Source: Bemisia tabaci (taxonomy: Eukaryota; Arthropoda; Insecta; Hemiptera; Aleyrodidae). From it: DNA of 64,000 nt. The stretch lies in NCBI RefSeq assembly GCF_918797505.1, contig NC_092801.1, positions 20,770,116 through 20,834,115 on the forward strand, written 5' to 3'. The position numbers and the translations under genes are program-made. This document shows positions 1 through 10,523 of the stretch, piece after piece (position 1 is the first letter of the stretch; the number at the start of each line of letters is the position of its first letter). Below the pieces are notes generated by a model. It saw nothing but the letters and a program-made list of their open reading frames with translations, made no database searches and had not been told where the DNA came from.

Positions 1-175
1 TCGGTTTGAAAATATCACTGAATTTTATCGGCAGCACGAAGAAAATTCAGTGAAATTTTCAGACGGATTCGTTGACTAATATCTCTGTAAAAAAATAAAT
101 TGGCGGCGGATGTTTTGAAACGTTACAAGGTACTAGTGATACTTTGGCCGGAAGTTGACGAGGTGTAAAAAATGT
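1..175. repeat. Dispersed repeat family WW, copy 1
   Basis: The block beginning CACTGAATTTT and containing GTGATACTTTGGCCGG has a diverged relative at 62006-62150 (GTGATACTTTAGCCGG) and a reverse-strand piece at 22691-22790. It has no open frame of note. It may continue left of the window edge. Function unknown; probably a degraded transposon end. Confidence 0.6.
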
Positions 176-289
176 TATTTCAGAGGGGAAAACACTAAAA
201 AATCACGATAGACGCGTCAGGAAAATTTGTTATTCACTCCTGACTTCTCAATTTGCGTTAAGGAATTCCCGCATTTACGAGCCACCTGT

Positions 290-430
290 ACGCGTATAGG
301 TGGTTGTTCAAACATATTTTGCATTTTATTTCGCAGAACATTGTACAATATCTTTCATGTTCGTCATCTTTCATGAAATATTTCGCATGAAATTTGAAGA
401 TTCCATTTTTATGAATAATTGCAACCCTCT
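290..430. repeat. Dispersed repeat family XX, copy 1
   Basis: This stretch (TATCTTTCAT, then TGAAATATTTCGCATG and AAATTTGAAGATT) is similar in order and spacing to 22085-22225. Both are AT-rich and lie beside other repeats. Similarity is moderate, judged by eye. The reverse-strand frame across it is not conserved in the second copy, so it is not a gene. Confidence 0.45.
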
Positions 431-494
431 GTATATTCCGGCCGGTAATATCCGTGATTAATCTTGTAGGGATGTAATAATCCGCAATACACGA

Positions 495-1037
495 ATGGGC
501 CCCTAAACAAGGTACAAAGCCAAGCATTCTGATACAGGTTTCTTGACCAAAATTTTACGTAGAACACGATTTGCACAACAAAAATTACTGACATTAACTC
601 TTTACTAATATACGAAATGTTTCTTGACGCATGAATTCAAACCCCCCGCTCATGAAAATTCGGTGGCCTACGTGCGTTAAATTGCACACGAAAAGTTACC
701 GTGGCAGTTCCCGCGGTATGAAAATATGGCGACCTCAGTCTTGACGCTTTGGCTCAGCTATGGCAAATTGCTTACACTTTGAACGATAAAAGGTGAGAAA
801 GGAACATTGCTCGATTAAAGAGGCCTGCCGAGTCCGTTGTAAGCTGCGATTTGACTCAAGTAGAGTATAGCGTTCCCTAAGACCGGGTAACTGAAATCTC
901 CCGTAACCAATGGAAAACAAAAATTTTACATCTTAGTCAGGAGTTAATTGCAGTAATTTTGGATGTTAGAATCGTGCTCTGCGTGAAATTCTGGTTGACA
1001 AGCATGTATCGAAACGCTTAATTTCGTTCCTTGTTTT
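495..1037. mobile_element. Foldback element, family B, copy B1 (diverged)
   Basis: The sequence is palindromic over its whole length: the block around 500-600 (CTGATACAGGTTTCTTGACC) is the reverse complement of the block around 950-1030. It matches B3 and B4 throughout, but more weakly. Its right end is cut by element A1, which starts a few bases later. No transposase frame. Family B ends read GGACCACTAGACAAGGT. Confidence 0.75.
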
Positions 1038-1042
1038 TACCA

Positions 1043-1581
1043 TCGTGCTAAGGAAGAACGCCGTATGAGCCTTCAGACGTTGCCAAGTTTCCTCCAATAA
1101 ACACAGAAATTACTGGGAAAATTGTGAATATTATTTTCCCAAATGTCGAAAATGACATCGTGTTCGACGTCATGACCAAACAACTTGTTTGGTATGGTCA
1201 TGTCAATAGGATGACGGAAGAGAGGCTGCCAAAAAAGATGCTTGATTGGGTTCCTCCTGGGAGGAGACGTAGGGGACGCCCAGTGAGAGGTTGGCGACTG
1301 GGGGTGTTAAATGAGATAAGAGATTGTCAACTCCCTGATGACCTGTGGGAAGACCGAGCTTTGTGGCGATTAGGCGTCGCACAGCGCCAAAGAGCGCTAT
1401 AAAAGCGACTCATATATATATATTTTCCCAAATTTTTAGACAATTTTCTACACAATTTAATCTAAAATATCTGAAAATTTCAAGGAAAAATATGCATACA
1501 TTTTGCCAAAAATACAGGTTGTATCAAGCGCAATTTGGCAACTCCCGAATGTTCATACGGCGTTCTTCCTTAGCACGGCAG
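1043..1581. mobile_element. MITE family A, copy A1, split by a retroelement stub
   Basis: The left arm (CGTGCTAAGGAAGAACGCCG) and right arm (CGGCGTTCTTCCTTAGCACG) are inverted repeats shared by about a dozen copies in the window. Intact copies are about 250 bp; this one is longer because a 276-bp reverse-transcriptase fragment lies inside it. Non-coding. The right end reads GCACGGCAG. Confidence 0.9.
1145..1420 (+). pseudogene. Non-LTR retrotransposon reverse-transcriptase C-terminal stub, copy 1
   Basis: The frame ending at the TAA at 1400-1402 encodes the C-terminal tail of a non-LTR (RTE-like) reverse transcriptase. Visible are WYGHVNRM, then LDWVPPGRRRRGRP, then LPDDLWEDRALWRLGV. The catalytic palm and endonuclease domains are absent, so this is a 5'-truncated dead copy. 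After the stop comes CTATAAAAGCGACT and a short (TA)n tail, the expected 3' end of such elements. A 13-bp direct repeat, TATTTTCCCAAAT, flanks it at 1132-1144 and 1421-1433. This is a clean target duplication inside MITE A1. The two sibling stubs are at 9356-9639 and 38567-38692. Assignment to the RTE clade is inferred from the tail motif only. Confidence 0.85.
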
Positions 1582-1996
1582 TATAGTGGTCCATTGATGA
1601 GATGGGAGCGAATTTCACACTATTCCGATGACCTCATTCTGAGTTTGGAGCCACTTTCCATAAGGCACATCATCTCCGTTTGCCGTAGTAAAAGTTTGCA
1701 CTAGGCCCATTTCACATTATACACCGACTAGTTATTCGCAAAAATATAAGTGAGAGGAGTCGGTTAAGTCTCGAAATACACAGGGCTTGCCGCTACTCTA
1801 TTGGAGCTAAACGAGGGGATGAAGTATGAAGTTGAGTAGAGTCGACCTGCAACCGCATTCCTGCTCCCCGGATACCCCGAACTTCGAGCTTTTGACCCGT
1901 GAGGCGGAGAGCAGTCCCGTTTCGCCCCACTCCACGGGCTGCCACGGCAACCAGCCTCACTTTCTCCTGTGGCAATTTACTATAATACCCTTTCGG
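1582..1996. other. Unassigned sequence, GC-rich in its right half
   Basis: No copy elsewhere in the window was noticed. From about 1840 to 1990 the sequence is richer in G and C, with overlapping short frames on both strands (76 and 107 codons) that show no recognisable motif. I see no gene. Confidence 0.4.
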
Positions 1997-2150
1997 CGCA
2001 CAGTGGATCCAGTCAATGCCGGGAGAGGTCGGACAGTGGAGATGTTGCATGTGTGAGGAATTTGCGATTTGACTAAAGATTCTTATGTAAAAGTTTGAGA
2101 AACACGATGATGCCACTGGTTTTCTCTGAAATCAACTCCCAAGCTGGTGT
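1997..2150. mobile_element. Fragments of family U (left end) and family F (left end)
   Basis: GCACAGTGGATC followed by AGAGGTCGGACA at 1998-2035 is the left end of family U. It passes directly into GTGGAGATGTTGCATGTGTG, the left end of family F, which continues to about 2136 before breaking off. Both are truncated. The junction suggests F inserted in U, as in the clear nest at 46471-47215. Confidence 0.65.
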
Positions 2151-2286
2151 GGTACACTCCAGCAGGCGCAGTGTAGGCAATTTGCGCAAAGGAGTGTATG
2201 CTTAACGGTGTAGTGTTTGAAGTATCTCTAGGATGTCGAAGGCGCTATATAAGGTACGCGCGGATGAGCCTTCGATTGCCCGCGAC

Positions 2287-2794
2287 AATGGAGATGTTGC
2301 AAGTGTGAGGAATTTGCGATTTGACTGTTGATTCTTATGTAAAAGTTCGCGAGAAACACGATGGTGCCACTGGTTTTCTCTGAAATCATCTCACAAGCTC
2401 AAAAAAAGCTCTCAAAGTGAGGCCAAAATGGATGGGATATCCCACGCTATCCTGAGAGTCCACCTCTACATCAAAACAAACTCTCCATGCAAAGATAGGG
2501 AATAAATACATTGACAGGGTTGCCGTGATTTCAATTTTAGAGTCCCCAAATAAGGTGGCAGCCCTGTCAATGTATTTGTTCCCTATCTTTGCATGGAGAG
2601 TTTGTCTTGATGTAGACGTGGACTCTCAGGATAGCGTGGGATATCCCCTCCATTTTGGCCTCAACTCGAGAGCTTTTTTTGAGCTTGGGAGTTGATTTCA
2701 GGAAAAACCAGTGGCCTCATCGTGTTTCTCGCGAACTTTTACATAAGAATCAACAGTCAAATCGCAAATTCCTCACACATGCAACAATTCCATT
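2287..2794. mobile_element. Foldback element, family F, copy F1
   Basis: A 508-bp near-perfect palindrome. The left end AATGGAGATGTTGC mirrors the right end GCAACAATTCCATT. Long arms contain AAAGATAGGGA and TCCCTATCTTT and meet at a short unpaired centre near 2530. F3 at 46621-47134 has the same structure and F2 at 38297-38855 lacks the left end. No protein is encoded. Flanks read AC on both sides, which could be a 2-bp duplication. Confidence 0.88.
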
Positions 2795-3504
2795 ACAAAT
2801 GGTACTCTCTTAAAAAGGATCATAAAGGTCAAAGAACATTTAAAAAAGCTACCTTTAATTAAAAAACCCTCTGAGCGTGACTTCCTGGTCAATTTTCACA
2901 TCGTGGGAATCCAGGTACAACTATGATTTTTTGATATGTTGTATGGATGGATAGGCGCTGTTGAATGCTTTAATATAAAAGTTGTACTCCACTTTCTTGA
3001 ACCTTAGGCGCGCTGATTTATCGATTTTATGCAGATGTTGACGCTTTGGGACGAATTTTCTCGGAAATTCGGCAATGTACAAAAAAGTTTTACTGAAAAG
3101 TTTGTATTCACTTTTTTACGTGCTTTTCAAAAATTTACACGGTTTTCGGATTGAATTAAGTTTGAAATGTGTTAAATGGAAAAAAACCCTAAAAATGGGT
3201 CAAAAATGGCAAAAATGGACCGTAAAGCCCTTTCAGAGTCATAGGAGGCCTTTTGTAAGGCCGCAAATGGAAAGTACGCAAAAACATACGTAGAAATCAC
3301 CTCTTGAACGAGTGATAACAGTCAAAAAAGTTAACGAAAATAATTATTTTTCAATTCCAGGATTTTGCGTTTGAGGCGCTGCTGCGCTCTTCCAGGGGCA
3401 TCGTTTGGTGAAATATTTGGCACAAAGTCTACCTGAGACTAGTCCTTTGAAAATATGAAACATTTAGCAAAATCCAGGTGGGGCTGGAAAAGGCCCATAT
3501 CAAT
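2795..3504. other. Unassigned AT-rich sequence
   Basis: About 700 bp with no repeat relationship that I could see and no credible reading frame. The 72-codon frame at 3075-3293 has no recognisable motif. Nothing to annotate. Confidence 0.4.
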
Positions 3505-3719
3505 ACTCCACCTTTGGAAACTTTAACAGCTTATATCTCCGTTGATACACAAATTTGAGATTTTAAAAGTGATTTCATTGGTTTCCTCGTGAAGTAGTCT
3601 CCTGAAGGTACCCCTTAAAATTCAAAATGTAACGACTTAAACATCGAAATTCGCAGTTTTAGTCAAAAATAACTTGTCCGACCTCTCTGATAGACTCGAT
3701 CCACAGTGCGGCGAGGGCG
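3505..3719. mobile_element. MITE family U, copy U1 (left end lost)
   Basis: It matches U2 across most of its length: TTTAACAGCTTATAT, then TTCATTGGTTTCCTC, then TTGTCCGACCTCTCTGA. It ends in GATCCACAGTGC, the family terminus. The left terminus is diverged or missing. Non-coding. Confidence 0.75.
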
Positions 3720-3875
3720 ACCCGCTGCTTTATTACTTCCTCGGTCGAAAGGAATGATATCCAAACCCCACTCCTCCGTTCCTCCGGAAAAGGAATCGTA
3801 CATGAGATGAAGGTCGAAAGGATTCATCGTTGTGATTTTAGGTATAGTACCTGTATTTGAGAGAGTATTGCCCTC

Positions 3876-4262
3876 TCTGTGCCGCTCTCTGATTGGTTCA
3901 TCAGTTTTGGGCTATCACGGAGCTCCAAAGTTGGCCCAATGTAAACAAACCCGACCCAGAGGAACAAGTATTATTGGCTGAGAAATGAATGATAATCACA
4001 TGAAGCTTAATTTCCGGCAAAAATGTTCATCGAAGTTAATTCGATCCGAACTCAATTCAGAAGTTGGATATAAAAAAATTTCCATCACATCTAAAATCAC
4101 GTATAGGACTTTGTGGAACTTTTCGCCATCTTGTTTGTTTGCATTGGACGAAACTAGGAGCGGAGGGGCTGGGGATTGTTTACATTGGGTTTGTTTACAA
4201 GTCTGCAACGACGCAAACCGAGAAACGCATATCTGTGGTTGCACCATTGATATGGGCCTTCC
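3876..4262. mobile_element. Foldback family MM, copy 1, with a short NN fragment
   Basis: GCCGCTCTCTGATTGGTTCA on the left recurs at 7042. The right part (CCATCACATCTAAAATCACG, CGCCATCTTGTTTG) is the reverse complement of 7140-7195, so the family folds back on itself. The last 70 bases (TCTGCAACGACGCAAACCGA) match the end of family NN at 43861-43915. Overlapping frames on both strands are a by-product of the palindrome. Confidence 0.65.
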
Positions 4263-4296
4263 TGAGGAAATGAGTTTTTAAGGAACGAGTTCGGAC

Positions 4297-4675
4297 ATGC
4301 CCAGTACTCCCATTCCATGTCCGTCAAAGGTTCCGGGACTCGGAACTTTTTTCTTCCAATTTCTCCCAATCCATGACCGTCAAAAGTTCCCAGATTCCTT
4401 TAAAATTTTTCAAAAGTTCCGAGAAAGTTCCGGGAAATGCAGAAGATCCGGACCATTACGGGAATTTCAAAAGTTCCGGGAAAAATTCAGGAAAATCTCA
4501 AGAGATCCGGAATTCGGGACTGGTTCCGGGCAAAATTCAGGAAAATCTCAAGAGATCCGGAATTCAGAACTGAAAGCGCCGGACATGCCTCTAAGATCCA
4601 CTTTTCCACGGACAGTCACATACGACCAACCCACCCCCCCCCCCCGTTTTCGCCCCTGTTTTCCTGATCCTTAAG
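4297..4675. mobile_element. Family N element (AGTTCCGGGA-rich), copy N1
   Basis: It starts with the family terminus ACTCCCATTCCATGTCCGTC and continues in repeated AAAGTTCCGGGA units, including two near-identical copies of CAGGAAAATCTCAAGAGATC. It ends near a C-tract at 4635-4646. Other copies, with a regular 31-bp minisatellite, are at 24530, 36024, 36692 and 51795. Three overlapping frames here come only from the repeats. Confidence 0.75.
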
Positions 4676-4753
4676 AGCCCCGATCCGGAACCCTATCCTC
4701 CCTTCGGATCTGAGGATCTCCTTGGAGTTTAATGCTCTTGGCGTCCGACTCTG

Positions 4754-5005
4754 CTGCCGTGCTGAGAAAAAACGCCGTATGAGCCTTTATACGTTGCCAA
4801 ATTTCCTTCGATAAATCATGCATTTTCGGTGAAAGTTTTACCTACATTTTCTCCAATTTTGCAGATAATTTTGCTCGCAATTTTATCTAAAGCTCCTGAG
4901 AATTTCAAGGCAAAATATCCATAGCTTTCTTCAAAACAGGCATTTTATCGGAGGAAATTTGGTAACTCTTGAATGTTCATACGCCGTTCTTCCTTAGCGC
5001 GGCAG
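4754..5005. mobile_element. MITE family A, copy A2 (full length)
   Basis: A 252-bp element from CTGCCGTGCTGAG to CTTAGCGCGGCAG. The inner arms include CGCCGTATGAGCC and GTTCATACGCCG. Length matches A4 (253 bp). Non-coding; no obvious target duplication. Confidence 0.88.
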
Positions 5006-5296
5006 TCCGGGACTCCGGGCGCGTAATGAAAAGTTGAGCGTAATGTAATAACGCTAATAAATTATTCAGGGGGGTGATGTATATTCACTTTGTGCCGGCG
5101 ATAGTCGAGTGACGTCGGTATCTTTGCAGTGGCTGGTTTCATGTCGCTTGATTTACGAGTGCCAAGCCGCCGAGTCACCTGCAGGGATACCGACCGGAGC
5201 ATGCTACTAGCTCTCCTCTCTTGAGAATTGCCTTGTTAGCCGGTGTGGACGAGCCGAACCTCAGTTGTCAGATTCACCGGATAATGGGCCAGTACT

Positions 5297-5977
5297 CTGC
5301 TGTGCAACGCAAAGACGCCGTAAACGCCGTTTTACATTTTTTTGGAAACAATGTATCATAGCAGAAAAACTTGTGTACCTAGGGACAGTGTTTTTATAGA
5401 ATTCTTTCACAAATACTATCAAGAACTCTTCCTACAAAGAACGCAAAAACGCATTAAACGTCATTTTACATTTTTATAAAACAATGTATCATAGCCAAAG
5501 AACTTGAGTGCCTAGGGACAATGTTTTTATAGGATTCTTTCACAAATACTATCTAGAACTCTTCCTTCAAAGAACGTGAAATTTTACGTTTACGTTTCGC
5601 GTTTTACGTGAAATTTTGGTGAAGAAACATGTATCAGAATGCTGAAATTCGTACCTTGTCAAGTGGTCCATTGTGGCATAGCGCTTGAGTTATACCATGA
5701 CGTCAGCACCAAAAACTTTTAAACAATACTGCCGTGCAAAGCAAAAACGCCGTAGACGCCATTTTACATTTTTTGGAAACAATCTATCATAGCAGTAAAA
5801 CTTGTGTACCCGGGGGCAATGTTTTTACAGAATTCTTTCACAAATACAATCAAAAACTCCTCCTGAAAATTTGAGGTGCATGCGTAAAACAGTTTCATTT
5901 TATAAAGTGTTAAGTTTCAAAAAACGATGAGTGAAAATCTTGATGGATTTGCGGCGTTCTTGCGCAGTACACAGCAG
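5297..5977. repeat. Family CC: three related units in partial tandem
   Basis: The block containing CATTTTACATTTTT, AACAATGTATCATAGC, TAGGGACAATGTTTTTATAG and CACAAATACTATC occurs at about 5325, 5460 and 5758. The last unit (5729-5977) looks complete, running from CTGCCGTGCAAAGC to GCGCAGTACACAGCAG, roughly inverted ends. Unit two is interrupted by the family B tail at 5590-5672. Confidence 0.7.
5590..5672. mobile_element. Right-end fragment of family B
   Basis: GTGAAATTTTGGTGAAGAAA, ATGTATCAGAATGCTGAAAT and CCTTGTCAAGTGGTCCATT match the last 80 bases of B3 and B4. The rest of the element is missing. Confidence 0.75.
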
Positions 5978-5980
5978 TAA

Positions 5981-6143
5981 CTGCCGTTCTACGGAGGAAC
6001 GCCGTATGAACATTCGAGTATTGCCAAATTTTCCATGATAAAACATGTATATTTGACAGTATACATGCATAGTAAATTTTCAGATGTTTTGGATTAAATT
6101 GCGTAAAAAATTGTCTAACAACGATGGGAAAAAATATTCAAAC
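5981..6143. mobile_element. MITE family A, copy A3 (left half only)
   Basis: The left terminus CTGCCGTTCTACGGAGGAAC leads into the family A arm and centre. The element stops near 6143, so the right arm is lost. It abuts the right end of the CC unit. Confidence 0.75.
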
Positions 6144-6247
6144 AAGCCCACGGTGGCATGCGTCGCTAGGCGCCTTTGTTTACGATTTACGTCGCTATAC
6201 ATGCGATAATCGATCTATATATCGATTCGTAGATATCGATATGCCTC

Positions 6248-6600
6248 ATGTTTTTGGTGTGTTTCTTGTGTTCTTGTGATTTTTGTGTTTATTGTGTTTT
6301 TTGTGTTTCTTGTGTTTTTGTGTTTTTTGTGTTTCTTGTGTTTTTTTGTTTCTTTTGTTTCTTGTGTTTTTGTGTTTTTGTGTTTTTGTGTTTTTTGTTT
6401 CTTGTGTTTTTGTGTTTCTTGTGTTTTTGTGTTTCTTGTGTTTTTTGTTTTTGATGTGTTTTTTTGTATTTGAAGTGTTTTTTCTCTTTCTTATGATTTT
6501 GTTTTTGATGTGTTTTTTTGTGTTTCATGTGTTTTTTTGTTTCATGTGTTTTTTGTGTTTGATGTGTTTGGTGTATTTTTTGTGTTTTTTGGTTTGACGT
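6248..6600. repeat. T/TG-rich minisatellite
   Basis: About 350 bp of irregular TTTTTGTG and TTTCTTGTG units, with TTTGATGTG and TTTCATGTG variants to the right. All three forward frames and one reverse frame stay open because the array lacks stop codons (runs of F, C, V, L or K, H, T). This is simple repeat sequence, not a coding region. Confidence 0.9.
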
Positions 6601-7017
6601 GTGTGTTGAGTAATAACTATAAATTATGTTATACCATAGCGTATTGATTCTCATCCTAATATTTTCAATTAGGATCTAGGTTCCCGGGAGCTAGCGAAAT
6701 GACGATAATTATGGAATTTGTAACGTGATATTTGAGTGCGCAGGGCGAGGTAGCAATTATTCCGCCCTAGGGTGGAGTGAGATCAGGTGTCTCCCCTTGA
6801 TTGGGTAATGCAAAATTAATTACTCCACGACACATGACACTGAGCGCTCTCAAATTGATCTGCAAGACGTTCACCCAGTATCGTGACAAATCTGCAGATC
6901 TTTTTCGTTGAAGAGCATCTCAGGGATGCCAGATCGAGAGGCTAACGCAGATTTCCCTGATCGTAATACAGGATCAATCTAGAGTGCCTATATACGGGGA
7001 GTATTGTCATCTCAATC
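6601..7017. other. Unassigned sequence
   Basis: About 400 bp with no copy noticed elsewhere and no credible frame. Confidence 0.35.
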
Positions 7018-7275
7018 CTCTCACTACAGAAAAAATGTGCCGCTCTCTGATTGGTCGGCTATCATGGAGCCCCAAAGTTAAATCAATGAAAAACAAACCC
7101 CAGCCCAGCCCTTCTGCTCCAAGTTTGGCCCAATATAAAGAAACAAGATGGCGAAAAAGTTCTACAAAGTTCTAGACGTGATTTTGGATGTGATGGAATT
7201 TTTCTAATGATCAACTTCTAAATTGAGTTCGGCTCGAACTTCAATTGATATTTTTGCCGATAATTAACCTTTGAG
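7018..7275. mobile_element. Foldback family MM, copy 2 (partial)
   Basis: TGCCGCTCTCTGATTGGTCG, CAAGATGGCGAAAAAGTTC and GTGATTTTGGATGTGATGG match MM1, the latter two in reverse orientation. The second arm is incomplete. Confidence 0.65.
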
Positions 7276-7316
7276 TGTGAGATATTCGTTATTGTCGTAA
7301 TCCTTTATCCTCGCCC

Positions 7317-7670
7317 TGTCCTAGTCTCATTGGGATTAGATTCCCTTTATACTGAGAGTAAAGACAATGTGAATCCATTTCTGATTGGTTCCCGTATTTT
7401 AGGCCTTCACAGTGTCAAAAACTGGAATGAAGATTGCATTTTCACCAATTGCTAAGATTATAAACCGGAATGGACCGGGGAATGAGGGGTACGGCAAGGA
7501 ACAAATGGAATGAGAGAGGAAACAGAGATAGGAATTCGGGAATGGGTAGATCAAAGATTACAAACAACGTCCAATTTGTGTAATCTTTAGCCTCGTTTGT
7601 GATATCCATAAGCCGCGTTGTCTAAACTCTCTCTATTGAGGGCCTCTAATTGGGATTACAGCTCGAAAAA
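7317..7670. mobile_element. Repeat family BB, copy 1
   Basis: It aligns in reverse orientation to 28625-28960 over most of its length. Shared blocks include ACAATGTGAATCCATT, GATTGGTTCCCGTATTTTAG, ACCGGGGAATGA, ATCAAAGATTAC and CAATTTGTGTAATCTTTA. GATTAGA near the left and CTAATTGGGAT near the right suggest weak inverted ends. Non-coding. Confidence 0.75.
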
Positions 7671-7687
7671 ATGGATTAGATATAAAT

Positions 7688-8131
7688 GTCGCAGGCAAAC
7701 AGTAAAATCAGGCATTTTGTCAAATGCCTAGGCAAATAGTCAAATATCCTAGCTAAGATTGAAATTCTGACTCTTTTCCTAATTTTAGACAAAATAACTA
7801 ATTGACCGCGTAAGAAAAAATTCTCAGTAAAAATCTGCATCATAAAACAGTATTTTAAACGAGTTTTAGCCCCTTAGTAGACACTTATCTTGAAATTTTC
7901 AGCATGTCAGAGAATACAGCATTTTTAGAATTTCAAAATTTAAAAATACGAGAAGATATTTAAGAGGAAGAGACAAAAAGAGTTTGTAGGTTTGATGAGA
8001 TATTTTTCCACAAATATTGAAAACTCGTCAGCTCTCCGTCATAAATTCACAAAATTTTGTAGACACTCAAAATTTAGCTATCTGCCTACAGTCATTTGAC
8101 AAAATGCCTGATTTCACAATTTGACTGCGAC
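7688..8131. mobile_element. Foldback element AA
   Basis: A 444-bp element with imperfect inverted ends: GTCGCAGGCAAACAGT on the left against the reverse complement of ATTTGACTGCGAC on the right. Inside that, AATCAGGCATTTTGTCAAAT mirrors ATTTGACAAAATGCCTGATT. The centre is AT-rich. No second copy seen in this window; no frame. Confidence 0.75.
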
Positions 8132-8951
8132 GTAATAGAGATGAAGATATTCGCTGTTTGGATATGCATTTTTCCAGAGGTCAATGTAAATTTTCATGGG
8201 ACGGCAACCGTGTGAATCCCTATTAATTTACCTGAGCGCCTCACGGCTTACGCGCAATATTGATCAAAGCCAAAGCTCAGAGTTTGAGCGCATTAGATAC
8301 ATTGATGTGAACGCTTCAATCCGGATTACTCAAATCGGACAAGATTGCCGCTTCTCCACGGGAGACAACTGACTGACGTGTCATTACGCCGCGTCATACT
8401 CCTCCGTAACTTTGACCTTCCGGAGGACTCAAGCCGGCGTCACTATCGTAAACACACAACGGGATTACTGGAGACGCAACGTCGTACCTCGAAACCTTAT
8501 CCTCGGAATAAAGGGTTTGCTGTTTTCTCAAAAACTTATCTCAACGATTCATCCAGAATAGTGTTCGAAACTCACAGACGCCAACGCAACGCACTAAAAT
8601 GCGCCTAAAAAATGAAGGCTCTGCGCCAACGTGGACCCTAAAAATTGCCCCCTAGAAATCGGAATTTTAATATTAGGTGATTATTCGAAATTTTCAACAC
8701 TACAAGTGAAAGCTTTTTCTATTCTTCACGATTTCATCATCTGTGCTTTTTGTCTTCCCCAAGTTACAGCTACTTACTAGTTCTGTTACGAAAACATCTT
8801 GCGTCTAACTTTTCACTAAATGCGCCGTAATATAAATGCAAAAAGTCAATTTGGCCCCTAAAAAATCTTCAATGGCGCCTAAAAATTGGGCTTGATGCGC
8901 CACATGGCTCCTAAGACTCAAAGGTGAGTTACGAACACTGATCCAGAAACA
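8132..8951. other. Unassigned sequence
   Basis: The 87-codon frame at 8345-8608 (forward) has no motif I recognise and follows no promoter-like signal. Between 8600 and 8930 short blocks such as GCGCCTAAAAAT recur loosely, suggesting an old degraded repeat. No gene called. Confidence 0.35.
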
Positions 8952-9081
8952 ATATGGACGTATTTCTGCCAAACGGAACTATACGCATGAAGACATAAGC
9001 CCTGAGACCCATAAGAATATATACATAACAGGGCTCACGTCATAATGCACATGGTTCCGTTTGGCAGAAATACGTCCATAT
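8952..9081. mobile_element. Short MITE, family S, copy S1
   Basis: A 130-bp element with long inverted ends: ATATGGACGTATTTCTGCC and CAAACGGAACTAT against ATGGTTCCGTTTG and GGCAGAAATACGTCCATAT. The same terminus appears in degraded form on the large foldback R1 (13338-14190) and at 38905-38945. Confidence 0.85.
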
Positions 9082-9175
9082 CTTCTAGAGACCCCGCGCG
9101 CACAATCCTAGGATCTGGATTCGATCGATTCACGGATGTGGAGACTTCAACCGTCGGAACATCGTAAATAATGGA

Positions 9176-9300
9176 ATGATACATACAACTATTCAGGCTT
9201 CCGTGTGTTGCACAATATTATTTTCAATTGAAGGCGTTTTTTCTTCCATTGAGACGGGTGTTCCTTGTGACCTGACTTCTCCATCAGTGGCGTGGGTTTT
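9176..9300 (-). repeat. Inverted fragment of array L
   Basis: Read on the reverse strand, it contains CGCCTTCAATTGAAAATAAT then GTGCAACACACGG, matching the block CGCCTTCAATTACGCTTGAT plus GTGCAACACACCGG in L1 and L2. It lies just left of reverse-transcriptase stub 2 and in opposite orientation to the L units on the other side. The L family may therefore once have been a foldback. Confidence 0.6.
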
Positions 9301-9355
9301 TTTTAACCGGTTCTTAACACGATTTTGTTTCTTTTGTCATTTGACTTAATTGGAA

Positions 9356-9639
9356 TGGAATGATCTTAGGGTCATCGTGCACGACATCAGGTCCAAACAG
9401 TTTGTCTGGTATGGACATGTGCGAAGGATGGCAGACTATCAGTTTCCCGACCAGGTTTTCGATTGGGTTCCTCCCGGAAGGCGACGGAGTGGATGTCTTG
9501 TGAAAGGTTGGCGACAAAGGGTGGAGGAGGAGATCAGAAGGTGCCAATTGCCTGATGATCTCTGGGAGAATAGGGGGCAATGGCAATTGGACGTCGCAGA
9601 GCGCGAGGCTGCGCTATAAAAGCGGCTTAATGTATGTAT
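9356..9639 (+). pseudogene. Non-LTR retrotransposon reverse-transcriptase C-terminal stub, copy 2
   Basis: The frame ends in TAA at 9617-9619 and encodes the same C-terminal tail as copy 1: FVWYGHVRRM, then FDWVPPGRRRSG, then CQLPDDLWENRGQWQLDVAE. The polymerase and endonuclease regions are missing, so it cannot function. The tail TATAAAAGCGGCTTAATG followed by TATGTATC resembles that of copy 1, marking the true 3' end. The start is set where similarity with copy 1 begins; an upstream ATG at 9350 is probably chance. I found no clear target duplication. It sits between the inverted L fragment and the L array, suggesting insertion into an L repeat. The reading frame is intact over 88 codons, so either the insertion is young or this is chance. 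Confidence 0.85.
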
Positions 9640-10385
9640 CTATCTTATCATGTAGAGAATACTGAGGAGCGAGTGTCTAGTTAGAGTTCCTACACCAATT
9701 TCAGTAATTTCCGAATTATCCGCGCCAAACTCTGGCGTGGAGTAGTCGCCGCGGCTTTGCCTCATTGCTGTAGTACCTCAGAGTGAAAAAACGCCTTCAA
9801 TTACGCTTGATACTGTGCAACACACCGGAGTTAAAATAGTTGTATCAAAGAATCAAACCCAAAGTCAAGTGTAAGACTCCATCTGGCGTCGCGAGCAGAG
9901 TTGGGAACAAAAATATTCGGAAATTATTCTGTCAGTCAGTAACGTCCGATTAATCGTCAATCAGACGAATAATTTGACGATTGATCTATCTTATCAGGTA
10001 GAGAATACTGAGGAACGAGCGTCTAGTTAGAGTTGCTACACCAATTTCAGTAATTTCCGAATTATTCGCGCCCAACTCTGGCGTTTGGTAGTTGCCGCGG
10101 CTTTGCCTCATTGATTGTAGTACCTCAGGGTGAAAAACGCCTTCAATTACGGTTGATACTGTGCAACACACCGGAGTTAAAATATTTGTATCAAAGTATC
10201 AAACCCAAAGTCAAGTGTGAGACTCCATCTAAGCGTCGCGTCGCGTTGCGTCGTAGTCGCCGCTCAGGGTAAAAAACGCCTTCAATTACGCTTGATACTG
10301 TGCAACACACAGGAGTTGATATATTTGTAACACAGAATCAAACCCAACTTTAAGTGTAAGACTCCATCTAGCGTCGCGTCGCATA
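9640..10385. repeat. Array L: two long units and a deleted third
   Basis: The unit starts CTATCTTATC at 9640 and 9986 (346 bp apart). It contains GTAGAGAATACTGAGGA, TTTCAGTAATTTCCGAATTA, ACGCCTTCAATTACG, GATACTGTGCAACACAC and AAGACTCCATCT. A third, internally deleted unit runs from about 10252. Each unit ends in CG-rich GCGTCGCG motifs. Related sequence also occurs near 43320 in composite OO. Non-coding. Confidence 0.85.
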
Positions 10386-10523
10386 GTTGCCGTGGCGCGG
10401 CATTGCGAGCGATCCTAGGGTTATGTTGGTGAAGATAGTTCGATATCGCTTTGAAGAGCGATTGATAATCAGACAAGCATCGCGTATATTACTTCTACAC
10501 AAGTTGAGATAGAGCAAGAATAA

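Noticed and set aside
6248..6654. Frames of 65-121 codons made of F/C/V/L or K/H/T/Q
   Set aside because: They translate a TTTTTGTG-type simple repeat without stop codons in several phases on both strands.
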